In this document: piece after piece, positions 1-8,636 of the stretch
Position numbering within the stretch: the stretch's first letter is position 1
Layout: each line of letters opens with the position of its first letter
Source of the DNA: CAVORB01 sp963736235
GTDB lineage: Bacteria; Pseudomonadota; Gammaproteobacteria; Chromatiales; Chromatiaceae
Length of the DNA: 64,000 bases
Direction: 5' to 3'
Assembly (NCBI GenBank): GCA_963736235.1
Contig: CAVTOR010000006.1
Coordinates: 1-64,000, forward strand
The notes under the pieces: generated by a model
The model's database searches: none
What the model saw: only the letters and a program-made list of their open reading frames with translations
Told to the model about the DNA's origin: nothing
Program-made: the position numbers and the translations under genes

Positions 1-93
1 GTAGTATGGCTGTTTCTTGAACAGCTCTGGCTTGAGTTTGTGCCAGTCTTTCATGGTCCGCAACGGCGTCTTGCTGCCCAGGGCTGATTGCGG
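1..93 (-). pseudogene. C-terminal tail of an IS481-like DDE transposase (window edge)
   Basis: Read on the minus strand, about 30 codons translate into a typical C-terminus of an IS481-type transposase, including the stretches GSKTPLRTMKDWHKLKPELF and FKKQPYY. Family members usually carry a TP-x-x-A/T-L/M-x-x-W segment followed by KPELF near their C-terminus. The reading continues off the left edge of the window, so the true end is not visible. On the upstream side the similarity stops at about base 93, where an unrelated ISAzo13-type fragment begins on the other strand. This is a remnant, not a working element. The family call rests on motif memory only. Confidence 0.6.
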
Positions 94-103
94 GAGCTGC
101 TGA

Positions 104-712
104 AGCTACAGCACGGATGTCCAGTGCGTCTACGACCACGACTTTCGCCACCTCGCCAACCGGCTGTTGGTGCCACATGGCATCTACGACTACTTCGACA
201 ATGTCGGCTTCATGACCTTGGGAACCTCCCGCGAGACCAGCGCCTTCGTCTGCGATGCCATCGCACTGACTTGGGAGGAAGACCTTCATTCCCGTTACGA
301 CAACGGCACGGAGATTGTCTTGACATTTGATTGCGGCGGCGCGAACGCGGCTCGTTCCCTGCGCTTCAAGGAGGATCTCGTGGCACTCAGCGCGCGCTTG
401 GGACGGCCACTGCGGATCGCCCATTATCCACCCTACACCTCCAAATGGCATCCGATCGAGCACCGCTTGTTCAGCCACGTCGAGCGCGCCCTGCGCGGTG
501 TCATCCTCGACTCGCGTGAAACGGCGTTGCAGGCCATTCAACGCACCCGCACTCAAACCGGCCTGAGGGTCAAGGCCCGCATCCTCGACAAGGTTTATGA
601 CATCGGCCGCAAGTGCTCGGACACTTTGCGCGACATCAAAGACGACTTCATTCGTCACGATGACAACCTCGGTCAATGGAACTACGTCGTCGATGCGCGC
701 GGGTATAACTGA
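104..712 (+). pseudogene. ISAzo13-family transposase, C-terminal remnant
   Basis: The open frame from 104 to the stop at 712 encodes the C-terminal half of an ISAzo13-type DDE transposase. Recognisable blocks are VYDHDF, VPHGIYD, the TFDCGGAN block and HYPPYTSKWHPIEHRLFSHV, a hallmark of this family (often annotated 'Rhodopirellula transposase DDE domain'). A stop codon at 101-103 and the loss of the N-terminal half show that it is truncated. The 5' end abuts an opposite-strand IS481-like fragment. The 3' end runs to about base 740, where a fragment of a methyltransferase gene begins on the minus strand, so the element probably once inserted into that gene. Confidence 0.8.
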
Positions 713-743
713 GCTTCCGTATTACTTGTTTTTGAATCGATCC

Positions 744-861
744 TAAGTGGCGGGGCGGTGAAGCCATGATCCCAGTGGTCTTCGTCGGTTTCGTACCGGG
801 ATTGCCAGAAGCGGGGGTTTGAGGAGTCGTCGTCCTCGTATTTCGAATGTCTTGTCGTCAT
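744..861 (-). pseudogene. N-terminal fragment of a class I SAM-dependent methyltransferase
   Basis: Minus-strand translation from an ATG at 861 gives MTTRHSKYED followed by NPRFWQSRYETDEDHWDHGF. This matches the N-terminal signature of thiopurine-methyltransferase-like enzymes (xxFWxxRYxxxxxxWDHGxxAPxL). The reading continues for about 39 codons to roughly base 744 and then runs into the tail of the ISAzo13-type remnant, so the catalytic SAM-binding part is missing. It is most likely a gene cut by insertion of that element. The assignment rests on a short motif and is moderately sure. Confidence 0.5.
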
Positions 862-957
862 GGAGAGTGATTCAAGGGTGCGGCAGATGTGCAGAGATTT
901 GGGAGATCTGCACGGATTTGAGTCTCGCTGATAATGTGGGTCCGGTCTGCATACGCG

Positions 958-1392
958 TCAAGTAAAGGGAGGTCCGGAGATGTGGGGGAAGGCACCGCGA
1001 GTGGTCGAGCTTCCGGTCAACTTGAGCGGATCGTTGCCGGTCGGCCCTTCGACTTTGGTCACGCGGCACTTGGTGTCGCGGGTCAATTCCGTGGTGCGTC
1101 CCTCTGGAGTGGTCACATCGGCGAGGAGTGGGTCTCCGAGGTGGATTGTGTAAGTGATCGTGGTTTTATTGTTGTCGGCATCGAAGGCGTCGAGGATTTG
1201 GTCTTTGTCGCCATAGACAAAACGCAAGAGCTGCTCATTGGCTGCGTTTTTGATCTTGATGAGGCGGCGGCGGGCATCCCACTCGAGCTTGCGGACGACT
1301 CCCGAGGAGGATGCGGTTTCGATAATATTGCCATCAATGTCCCTCTCGATGGAACTTGTTCGGCCAAGCGGTCGGCTCACCTTTCCCACCAC
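958..1392 (-). pseudogene. RHS/YD-repeat protein fragment
   Basis: The open minus-strand frame encodes about 140 residues with RHS-type repeat character: blocks such as RDIDGNIIETAS, EWDARRRLIKIKN and LRFVYGDKDQILDAF follow the YD-repeat pattern (xxYDxxGrL...). Intact RHS proteins are well over 1,000 residues with a signal or PAAR region and a C-terminal toxin tip. None of that is present, and both flanks are unrelated. I read it as a relic of an RHS polymorphic toxin or cell-surface gene inside a debris region. Confidence 0.65.
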
Positions 1393-1442
1393 GGATTATA
1401 GATTATGGGACAGACCCCTTCGGCTGTTACGAAAACACCCGC

Positions 1443-1565
1443 ACAGCAACCTCGGTATCCGAGTGCGCCTACGCCGTCGGGTTTTCGCATCTTGGGCGCT
1501 TCTCGGCCGAGTATCGAAAGCTTTTCGGTGAGTCGCCGTCGAAGACCCTCGATCGCTCAGTTTGA
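1443..1565 (+). pseudogene. C-terminal fragment of an AraC-family regulator
   Basis: About 40 codons ending at a stop at 1565 encode the last helix-turn-helix of an AraC-type regulator. The segment AYAVGFSHLGRFSAEYRKLF followed by GESPSKTL is the classic second HTH of the family (xxxGFxxxxxFxxxFxxxFGxSPxxx). Everything upstream of this motif is missing and the preceding codons read as RHS antisense. It is a broken remnant. Confidence 0.7.
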
Positions 1566-1761
1566 CGGCCCGTCACGATTGCAAGAATCGGATAAAGAAA
1601 ACGCCTGACACACGGCAACGAACGTATAAAATTCTCTCCACGTCGAGATTCCCTGCATTTTTATATCCACTTAACCCTATCCACCCTATGAAATACAAAG
1701 CCGCCATCCTCACCCTCTCCCTCACCTCATTCTTTTTTCTTACTAGAAACAGTTTTTGCTT

Positions 1762-2268
1762 TCATCTTCTTTGGTAATTTGCTCTGCTAGGAATCACGTT
1801 GCGAATACCACCGCTCGGGTTTTCTACATCCCCTTTATAACGAGGCAAAAGAATTACATGCAAATGGTCAATGCTTCTTCCTGCTTCTCTTCCATCGTTG
1901 TTGCCAATAGTGTATGCATTAGGTTTGTTTGCCAAGAATGGCAGTCGTAACATCGTTTCGATGTGGTCCTTAGGGCGGTCTTGAAGATAGTCTCTGACAA
2001 GCATGTTTTTATAAAGATCCATCATGTCGGTTTCTTCGACAACGTCCTTGACTCCCCTGATCGCATCAAAATAGTCCTCGCGCTCCGTTTCATTCAGACT
2101 GAAAATCGATGCTACATGCCTTTTTGGAATGACCAGGGCATGCCCGGGATTAACTGGATTGGTATCAAAGATTCCAACGAACGACCTGTTCTCAAAAATA
2201 AAGGAGTCGGCTTCGCCGCTAGTGACTTTGCAAAAGTAACAATTTTGTTCTGATGGGGAGCCGCTCAT
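1762..2268 (-). CDS. HIT-family nucleotide-binding protein (atypical active site)
   Basis: This 168-residue protein has a HIT fold: an N-terminal CYFC pair, the NPGHALVIPKRHVASIF segment typical of HIT hydrolases, and a C-terminal IDHLHVILLPR segment. HIT enzymes hydrolyse or transfer nucleoside phosphoramidates and dinucleoside polyphosphates through the motif H-x-H-x-H. Here the first two histidines are present, the second being the usual nucleophile, but the third is isoleucine. The gene is visibly AT-richer than its neighbours and sits between transposon debris and the translation block, which suggests acquisition by transfer. The ATG at 2268 starts the protein just before the conserved N-terminus. 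Activity is uncertain because of the missing histidine. Confidence 0.8.
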   Translation of the reverse strand: MSGSPSEQNCYFCKVTSGEADSFIFENRSFVGIFDTNPVNPGHALVIPKRHVASIFSLNETEREDYFDAIRGVKDVVEETDMMDLYKNMLVRDYLQDRPKDHIETMLRLPFLANKPNAYTIGNNDGREAGRSIDHLHVILLPRYKGDVENPSGGIRNVIPSRANYQRR

Positions 2269-2790
2269 AATGCAATCTAGATGTTAGGTGTTTGAAGAAA
2301 ACGGATCGGCGATCGATCCGCTTACGTCTGCTCATGGCCGAACCCGGCTGTTCGCCCGGCCCAACGGGGTGCTTCAGAAAAAAAGTTCCAGGCCCCCCAA
2401 CGGTTCGACGGTCTCTGACCTTTGTTGGGCTGCTTCCTCTCAGGATGGCGTGCCACTGGTCCGCCTGCTGCGTGTGGCTGGGCGTTAGTCCCCGTCTCTC
2501 GTCCCTCTCCACTCGGGCACCGATTCAGTGCCCTTGGCCACGCTCTGCTCGCCCACCGCGTCTTGCCTACTGCGTAGCGTGGTCGTGCTGGCTGCTCGAC
2601 GGAGAAGTTGACGCCGCATCCCGCGAAAAAGCTGAGTTGTGCAAGCAGAGGAAGGCGAGAACGATCAGCCCCGGGGAATTGCTCACACTACCCTGTTGAC
2701 GGGCGCTCGAACGTCCCCTGCCCTTAGCCGGAACACTCCGAAGCACTAGAAAAACGCGGCAACAAACGCAGCAATGCCGCCATGAACAAC
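2269..2790. other. Intergenic stretch with no supported gene
   Basis: About 520 bases separate the HIT-family gene from the tRNA-Pro terminator. Frames of up to 135 codons are open on the plus strand, but their translations have no recognisable motif, are rich in Cys, Trp and Arg, and lack a convincing ribosome-binding site. A short palindromic stretch (cggatcggcgatcgatccg) lies near 2308. I see no promoter, RNA gene or mobile-element end that I can support. Confidence 0.4.
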
Positions 2791-2791
2791 G

Positions 2792-2824
2792 AAAAGGCTT
2801 ATCAAGTTTCCTCGATAAGCCTTT
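2792..2824 (-). terminator. Rho-independent terminator after tRNA-Pro
   Basis: The stem AAAGGCTTATC / GATAAGCCTTTT with a ten-base loop lies directly downstream of tRNA-Pro on the minus strand and runs into a T-rich tract. It closes the pheST-ihfA-merR-tRNA-Pro transcript. Confidence 0.8.
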
Positions 2825-2831
2825 GTTTTGA

Positions 2832-2909
<78 letters not shown>

Positions 2910-2971
2910 GGAAGCGTTGAAGAATATTCTTGGCGGATTGGGTTGTCAAACTAGCCGTTGGCGGCGTCGAC

Positions 2972-3331
2972 TCAGCGTTTGAGCAGATGGAGGATCTCTT
3001 CAAGCTCCAACCGCATCTGGTGGATGATCTGGTGGCTTTGGGATAGGTCTTGCTTGGCCGTCTCGCCCGACAGCTGCTGCCTGGCACCGCCAATGGTGAA
3101 GCCCTGTTCGTACAGTAGGCTTCGGATCTGTCTCACCATCAGCACATCATGACGCTGATAGTAACGCCGGTTTCCCCTTCGCTTGACGGGCTTGAGCTGG
3201 GGAAACTCCTGTTCCCAGTATCGGAGCACATGGGGCTTGACCCCGCACAACTCGCTGACCTCACCGATGGTGAAGTAGCGCTTGCCGGGAATCGGCGGCA
3301 GCTCAGCGGCGTTATTGCTCGCTTCCAGCAT
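2972..3331 (-). CDS. MerR-family transcriptional regulator (ihfA-linked)
   Basis: This 119-residue protein consists mostly of a MerR winged helix-turn-helix: RYFTIGEVSELCGVKPHVLR and WEQEFPQLKPVKRRGNRRYY, followed by the usual RQIRSLLYEQGFTI helix. A short C-terminal coiled-coil (LELEEILHLLKR) would serve for dimerisation. No C-terminal metal-binding cysteines or effector domain are present. Its start overlaps the 3' end of ihfA by about 20 bases, so the two genes are translationally linked. This small MerR-like gene downstream of ihfA is a widespread gammaproteobacterial neighbour. Its DNA target and signal are not known to me. Confidence 0.9.
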   Translation of the reverse strand: MLEASNNAAELPPIPGKRYFTIGEVSELCGVKPHVLRYWEQEFPQLKPVKRRGNRRYYQRHDVLMVRQIRSLLYEQGFTIGGARQQLSGETAKQDLSQSHQIIHQMRLELEEILHLLKR

Positions 3332-3611
3332 AGGCTTCCACCCGCGATTTTAGTTTTTGTCCGGGACGGAAAGTCACGACGCGACGGGCGGTTATCGGGA
3401 TTTCTTCACCTGTTTTCGGATTTCTTCCCGGACGCTGCTTCTTCTCCCTCAGATCAAAATTTCCGAAACCGGACAGCTTGACCTGCTCGCCCTTCTCAAG
3501 GGCCGATCGGATTTCCTCGAAGAACATTTCGACCATGTCCTTGGCCTCGCGCTTGTTGAGACCCAGTTCTTCGAACAGATTCTCGGCCATGTCGGCCTTG
3601 GTCAGTGCCAT
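3312..3611 (-). CDS. ihfA: Integration host factor subunit alpha
   Basis: IHF alpha (99 residues) pairs with IHF beta to bind and sharply bend DNA in recombination, replication and sigma-54 promoters. Visible signatures are MALTKADMAE at the N-terminus, GEQVKLSGFGNFDLREKKQR, the beta-arm core GRNPKTGEEIPITARRVV and FRPGQKLKSRVE. I chose the ATG at 3611 because it matches the family N-terminus exactly and has a GAGGG ribosome-binding site about nine bases upstream. An ATG three codons earlier would overlap the pheT stop. pheT ends five bases upstream, giving the classic pheS-pheT-ihfA order. Confidence 0.97.
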   Translation of the reverse strand: MALTKADMAENLFEELGLNKREAKDMVEMFFEEIRSALEKGEQVKLSGFGNFDLREKKQRPGRNPKTGEEIPITARRVVTFRPGQKLKSRVEAYAGSEQ

Positions 3612-3616
3612 TTGGG

Positions 3617-5995
3617 TCAATCCCTCAGTCTTGCGCCAAGCTCTGTTGCCAGCCGATCCAGAACGCGCGTGATGGTCTGCTCGACTTCCCGATCTGTAAG
3701 TGTCTGAGAAGATGCTTGCAAAATCAATCCTAAAGCTAGACTTTTTAGCCTTGAATCTATCTTATCGCCGCGATACACGTCGAATAGCACCAGTTCACGC
3801 AGCAGATCGGATGCCGCAGCGGTCACACATTCGCGCACCTGTCGATACGAGACATCCACGCCAACCAGGATGGCGAGATCGCGCCGAATGGACGGAAACT
3901 TGGAAACGGGCGCGAAGGCCGGCAGCACGCCAGACTCGAGCTCACCCAACTGCAGCTCGAACAGGAAGGCATCTCCACTGATGTCGAAATCAGACGCGAT
4001 CGCCGGATGCAGCATGCCCAGCAAACCGACGCTGCGTCCGTCACGGACGATGCCCGCCGTCTGCCCCGGGTGCAAGGCGGGGTGCTCCGCGGGGGCGAAC
4101 TCGAAGGATGCCGCACGGCCTGTGAGGCGCAGAACCGCCTCGACGTCGGCCTTGACGTCGAAGAAGTCAGCCGCACGCGCGGGCTGATGCCACTGCTCCG
4201 GCTCCGACGAGCCCACCACGAGGCCGGCGAGCATCGGATCCTGGATCAGGCCCTGGTCCTCGTTCACAAAGCGAAGCCCGCTCTCGAAGATGCGCACCCG
4301 GTCTTGCTGCCGAGCCTGGTTCTGGCGAGCCGCCGCAAGCAACCCCGGCCATAGGCTGGTGCGCATGACCGACATATCGGAGGACAGCGGATTGGCCAGC
4401 GCCAGCACGGGGTGCCGCGGCTCGAGCCGCTGTTGCACCTCCGGACTGACGAAGCTGTAGGTGATGACCTCCTGAAATCCCCGGTTCACCAAGGCCAGCT
4501 TGGCCCGCTCGAGGTCGAAGGCCGCCTCCGGTGGGGCTTTGGTCGCGGCCGCGGAGCAGGCGTGCGAGATGGGAATATTCAGGTAGCCGTGGATGCGTCC
4601 GACCTCCGCGATGAGGTCGACCTCCTCGACCGCGTCGAAACGGCCGCTCGGGGGCAGAACATTCCAACCCTCGGGACCTGCGGTGAGCTCCATTCCAAGG
4701 CGCATCAGGATGTCCTCGACGGCGGCATCGGGAAGATCCACGCCCAGCACCCTGCGCAACCGCTCTCGGCGCAGCGGAATCAGCGATCGTCGCGGCAGGT
4801 GCTCTGCTGCCGTCGCCTCAACGACCGGGCCGGGCCGGCCGCCGGCGATTGCCAACAGGAGGCGGGTTGCGCGCTCCATCGCGGTGACTTGCAGCTCCGG
4901 GTCCACGCCGCGCTCGAAGCGATGGGAGGAATCGGTATGCAGACCGTAGCTGCGCGCCCTGCCGCTGATCGCGGCGGGCGCGAAGAAGGCGCTCTCGAGC
5001 AGGATATCGCGGGTCTGTGCCTCCACGGCCGTCTCGGCGCCGCCCATGATTCCGGCCAGGGCGACCGCTCTCTGGCGGTCGGCGATGACGAGGGTATCGT
5101 CCCGCAGCTCGATCTCCTCCCCGTTCAGCAATGCGAGCCGTTCGCCGGTACGGGCCATCCGCACCCGAATCTCTCCCTCCAGCCGGCCGAGATCGAACCC
5201 GTGCATCGGCTGTCCGAGCTCGAGCAGCACGTAGTTGGTGACGTCCACGACCGGTGCGATCGCGCGCAGGCCGCTCCGTCGCAGACGCTCCCTCATCCAC
5301 AGGGGCGTCTCCGCGCTCGGGTCGATGCCCCGAACGACGCGGCAGACGTAGCGAGGGCAGGCCTCCGGCGCCTCCAGGCGAACCGAAAAGCGTTCCTCGC
5401 CTTCAGGCTGCACTGGCGCGAAGTCCGGCGGCGACACCGGGCAACGGTTGATGACGCCGACCTCCCTGGCCACGCCGGCGACGCTGAGGCAGTCACTGCG
5501 ATCGGGCGTGAGGTCGAGCTCGATACAGGAATCGTCGAGCTCCAGATAGCCCCTGATGTCCTTCCCGGCTGGCGCGTCCGTCGGTAGCGGCATGATCCCA
5601 GCGGACGACTCCGCGAGTCCGAGCTCAGCGGCGGAGCAGATCATGCCCAGGGACTCGACGCCCCGCAGCTTGGCGCGCTTGATCCTGAAATCCCCGGGAA
5701 GCCTGGCGCCCACGGTGGCGACCGGCACCCGCATGCCCGGGGCGACGTTGGAGGCGCCGCAGACGATTTGCAGCGGTTCCCCCGCGCCCAGATCGACTCG
5801 GCACACGCGCAGCTTTTCGGCATCCGGGTGCGGATCGACGGTCAGGACCTCGCCGACCAGAACTCCGGCGAAATCCGGCGCCGCCGGCTCCACCGCGTCC
5901 ACCTCTAGGCCCGCCATGCTCAATTGATCTGCGAGCGTGGTGGTATCCACCGAGGGACTCACCCACTCGCGCAACCAAGACTCACTGAAACGCAT
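3617..5995 (-). CDS. pheT: Phenylalanine-tRNA ligase beta subunit
   Basis: The beta subunit of the alpha2-beta2 PheRS charges tRNA-Phe and edits Tyr-tRNA-Phe. The 792-residue length is normal. Order of parts: N-terminal MRFSESWLREWV, an EMAP/OB tRNA-binding domain at about residues 40-150, the B3/B4 editing domain, the B5 domain, the catalytic-like core, and a C-terminal ferredoxin-fold anticodon-binding domain (FPSIRRDLAILV). I start at 5995 (MRFSES) because the eight upstream codons are outside the family alignment. The gene is uninterrupted. pheS lies 116 bases upstream on the same strand. Confidence 0.96.
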   Translation of the reverse strand: MRFSESWLREWVSPSVDTTTLADQLSMAGLEVDAVEPAAPDFAGVLVGEVLTVDPHPDAEKLRVCRVDLGAGEPLQIVCGASNVAPGMRVPVATVGARLPGDFRIKRAKLRGVESLGMICSAAELGLAESSAGIMPLPTDAPAGKDIRGYLELDDSCIELDLTPDRSDCLSVAGVAREVGVINRCPVSPPDFAPVQPEGEERFSVRLEAPEACPRYVCRVVRGIDPSAETPLWMRERLRRSGLRAIAPVVDVTNYVLLELGQPMHGFDLGRLEGEIRVRMARTGERLALLNGEEIELRDDTLVIADRQRAVALAGIMGGAETAVEAQTRDILLESAFFAPAAISGRARSYGLHTDSSHRFERGVDPELQVTAMERATRLLLAIAGGRPGPVVEATAAEHLPRRSLIPLRRERLRRVLGVDLPDAAVEDILMRLGMELTAGPEGWNVLPPSGRFDAVEEVDLIAEVGRIHGYLNIPISHACSAAATKAPPEAAFDLERAKLALVNRGFQEVITYSFVSPEVQQRLEPRHPVLALANPLSSDMSVMRTSLWPGLLAAARQNQARQQDRVRIFESGLRFVNEDQGLIQDPMLAGLVVGSSEPEQWHQPARAADFFDVKADVEAVLRLTGRAASFEFAPAEHPALHPGQTAGIVRDGRSVGLLGMLHPAIASDFDISGDAFLFELQLGELESGVLPAFAPVSKFPSIRRDLAILVGVDVSYRQVRECVTAAASDLLRELVLFDVYRGDKIDSRLKSLALGLILQASSQTLTDREVEQTITRVLDRLATELGARLRD

Positions 5996-6111
5996 TGTCC
6001 GAAATCCTGTCTGCAACACCCGACGACTAGCCGGACGGGATCCGCTCCGTTGTCGCTCTCCATCCGATGAGCGCGACGGTCGAAGCAGATGAAACGATTT
6101 TTTCTAGCTTA

Positions 6112-7142
6112 TTAAGAGAATTGACGAAGAAACCTCAAGTCATTCTCAAAATAGAGGCGGATGTCATTGATGCCATAACGAAGCATCGCTAGCCGCTCGA
6201 CCCCCATGCCGAACGCGTATCCGAGGTAGCGCTCCGGGTCGATGCCTACGTGACGGAACACCTCCGGATAGACCATGCCGCAACCGAGCACCTCCAGCCA
6301 GCCGCTCTGCTTGCACACGCGGCAACCCGAGCCGTTGCACATCACGCACTGGATGTCGACCTCCGCCGACGGCTCCGTGAAGGGGAAGTAGGACGGGCGA
6401 AAACGCAGCTTGAGCTCGCGCTCGAAGAAGTTGGTCAGGAAATCGTAGAGCACCCCTTTGAGGTCCGCGAAGCTCACCTCCGCGTCGACCACCAACCCCT
6501 CGACCTGATGGAACATCGGCGTGTGTGTCAGGTCCGAGTCGCAGCGATAGACCCGCCCCGGCGCGATGATCCTCAACGGCGGCGCCTGGTGTTCCATCAC
6601 CCGGATCTGCACCGGCGAAGTATGGGTTCGCAGCAGCAGGTGCTGATCGAAGTAGAAGGTGTCATGCATCGCCCGCGCCGGGTGATGGGCGGGGATGTTG
6701 AGGGCCTCGAAGTTGTGATAGTCGTCCTCGACCTCAGGACCTTCGGCAACGCTGAACCCGGCGTTGGCGAATAGCCGCTCGATGCGCAGCAGGGTGCGGG
6801 TGATCGGGTGCAGCCCCCCGGCTGCTGACCGCGTCCCGGCAGCGTGACATCGACTCGCTCGGCGGCAAGCCGCGCCGTCAGCGCGATCTGCTCCAGTGCC
6901 GATCTGCGCTCGTCGATCGCGGCCTGTACCACGACCTTAGCTTGATTGATGGCCTGCCCGGCCTGGGGCCGTTGCTCTGGGGATAGGGTACCGAGCTGCT
7001 TGAGACGGGCTGTGAGCCGTCCACTCTTGCCGAGGTAGCGCACTCGCACCTGGTCGAGTGCGGCGAGTTCCGAGGCCCGCTGGATTTCGCCGAGCGCCTC
7101 CTCGCGGAGGTGATCGATACCGAGTCCGGTGTCTTCGGTCAT
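6112..7142 (-). CDS. pheS: Phenylalanine-tRNA ligase alpha subunit (one frame break)
   Basis: PheS carries the aminoacylation site of PheRS. The N-terminal coiled-coil part (MTEDTGLGIDHLREEALGEI onward) reads in one frame to DVTLPGRGQQPGG. The catalytic class II core (FHQVEGLVVDAEVSFADLKG, motif 2; GYAFGMGVERLAMLRYGIND, motif 3) reads in another. The switch falls near 6815-6820, at a run of six G/C bases. Across the junction the family sequence GGLHPIT-RT is recovered if one base is restored, so an indel error is likelier than real loss of an essential gene. Total length (about 343 residues) is normal. rplT lies upstream behind a terminator. Confidence 0.93.
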
Positions 7143-7307
7143 GATGCTGCCTTGTGCGCCCTAATGGGAGATCCACTCTGCAAATCTGGCAAAACAGGCG
7201 GAGTCAACGCCGCGAGGCCGAGCGCGAAGCGCCTCGCCGCGGGGAAAACGAGCCCGCCCGAGGTGAACCGCGCCCTGCTTGCTCCTTTGTCTCGCGATGC
7301 AAAGAAA

Positions 7308-7333
7308 AGGGGAAAGACCCCGGCCTTTCCCCT
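7308..7333 (-). terminator. Terminator between rplT and pheS
   Basis: On the minus strand the sequence AGGGGAAAG, an eight-base loop and CTTTCCCCT form a strong hairpin followed by a short T run. It lies about 35 bases beyond the rplT stop and about 170 bases before pheS. It may terminate the infC-rpmI-rplT transcript or act as the terminator of a pheST attenuator. I cannot see a leader peptide well enough to decide. Confidence 0.7.
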
Positions 7334-7367
7334 CGTGCGCGTCCGGGCCGAGGATCGGCCCTCGGGG

Positions 7368-7727
7368 TCAGGCGGCGAGCGCGGCTTTCGCCTGCTCGGC
7401 GAGGGCCGCGAAACCATCCTTGTCGTGGAAGGCAATATCCGCGAGCACCTTGCGATCGACCTCGACCCCCGCCTGCTTGAGGCCGTTGATCAGGCGACTG
7501 TATGACAAGCCGTTCTCGTGCGCCGCCGCGTTGATGCGAACGATCCAAAGCGCGCGGAACTGGCGCTTCTTTTGGCGGCGATCACGGTAAGCATACTGAC
7601 CGGCCTTGATGACCGCCTGCTTGGCGACACGAAATACCTTGCTGCGGGCACCGTAATAGCCCTTGGCCTCATTCAGCACCTTCTTGTGGCGGGCGCGTGC
7701 TGTAACGCCCCGTTTTACGCGTGGCAT
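7368..7727 (-). CDS. rplT: 50S ribosomal protein L20
   Basis: The 119-residue protein starts MPRVKRGVTARARHKKVL and contains KGYYGARSKVFRVAKQAVIK and the NGLSYSRLINGL segment, all diagnostic of bacterial L20. L20 binds 23S rRNA domain II early in large-subunit assembly and represses its own operon in enterobacteria. It is the last gene of infC-rpmI-rplT and is followed by a hairpin terminator. The gene is intact. Confidence 0.98.
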   Translation of the reverse strand: MPRVKRGVTARARHKKVLNEAKGYYGARSKVFRVAKQAVIKAGQYAYRDRRQKKRQFRALWIVRINAAAHENGLSYSRLINGLKQAGVEVDRKVLADIAFHDKDGFAALAEQAKAALAA

Positions 7728-7803
7728 GGAAGTTTGCTCCGGTCTCGTTCAGATTCTATGTTCGGGTCACTCGTGGACCATCGATCCTAATCGCCCCTAA
7801 GCG

Positions 7804-8001
7804 CTAGCAGTAGGGAATCATCCGCTGCGCGGCCTTCGTGTCGGCCTTGTGCAGATAGGCGGGATCACGCAGATGGCGCTTCCGCTTGGTGGCCTTCTTG
7901 GTCAGGATGTGGCGCCGATGGGACGCATTTCGCTTGAACGTGCCGGACGCGGTGCGCTTGAAGCGCTTCGCCGCACCGCGATTGGTCTTGATCTTGGGCA
8001 T
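7804..8001 (-). CDS. rpmI: 50S ribosomal protein L35
   Basis: This 65-residue, highly basic protein has the L35 pattern: MPKIKTNRGAAKRFKRTASG at the start, then FKRNASHRRHILTKK and the C-terminal RMIPYC. Its size is normal. It lies between infC and rplT in the universal order. Confidence 0.98.
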   Translation of the reverse strand: MPKIKTNRGAAKRFKRTASGTFKRNASHRRHILTKKATKRKRHLRDPAYLHKADTKAAQRMIPYC

Positions 8002-8043
8002 CTCGTACTCCGCTATTGACAGATTCGGCGACCGTAGCCGCCG

Positions 8044-8562
8044 CTATTTTTTTCTGGGACCCAGCACCATCACCATCTGCCGCCCTTCCATCTGCGGCTG
8101 TTGCTCTACGGTGCTGATCTCGGCAAGGTCCTGCTCCACACGCCGAAGCACGTCCAGACCCAATTCCCGATGTGCGTGCTCGCGACCGCGGAACCGCATG
8201 GTGACCTTGGCCTTGTCCCCTTCGTTTAGGAAACGCGTCAGGTTGCGTAGTTTCACCTGATAGTCTCCCTCGTCCGTTCCCGGACGGAACTTGACCTCCT
8301 TGACCTGAACCTGCTTCTGCTTCTTCTTCGCCTCGGCCTTCTTCTTCTTTTGATCGAAGCGGAACTTTCCGTAGTCCATGAGCCGGCAGACCGGGGGGTC
8401 CGCGTTGGGCACGATCTCAACCAAATCCAACCCTTCCTGGTCCGCCCGGCCTTGGGCATCCATCAAGGCGACGATACCAACCTGGTTGCCTTCCGCGTCT
8501 ATTAGTCGCACGTCCGGTACGTTGATTTCTTGATTAACGCGGTTTCTCTTTGGCGCAGCGAT
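8044..8562 (-). CDS. infC: Translation initiation factor IF-3 with ATC start
   Basis: IF-3 (172 residues) keeps 30S subunits free and checks the start codon. The N-domain contains VRLIDAEGNQVGIVALMDA and PPVCRLMDYGKFRFDQKKKK. The C-domain contains EVKFRPGTDEGDYQVKLRNL and MRFRGREHAHRELG. The first ATG/GTG-type codon in frame (8511) would delete the conserved N-terminal strand NQEINVPDVRL. Upstream, an ATC at 8562 sits eight bases after a GGAGG at 8575-8571 and gives IAAPKRNRVNQEINVPD, matching family N-termini. A rare AUU/AUC-type start is how infC autoregulates, because IF-3 discriminates against it. Confidence 0.93.
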   Translation of the reverse strand: MAAPKRNRVNQEINVPDVRLIDAEGNQVGIVALMDAQGRADQEGLDLVEIVPNADPPVCRLMDYGKFRFDQKKKKAEAKKKQKQVQVKEVKFRPGTDEGDYQVKLRNLTRFLNEGDKAKVTMRFRGREHAHRELGLDVLRRVEQDLAEISTVEQQPQMEGRQMVMVLGPRKK

Positions 8563-8636
8563 AGCAGGTTCCTCCAGTTACAAAAAACAAAAACGACCGG
8601 CGACGCAGAAACTCGGGTTCGGCGCCGATCCGGACG

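Noticed and set aside
1688..1777. Short frame that looks like a signal peptide (MKYKAAILTLSLTSFFF)
   Set aside because: It ends after 29 codons in AT-rich debris. It could be the start of a lost gene but there is no further evidence.
4412..5587. Open frame of 391 codons on the plus strand
   Set aside because: It is antisense to pheT and has no recognisable domain.
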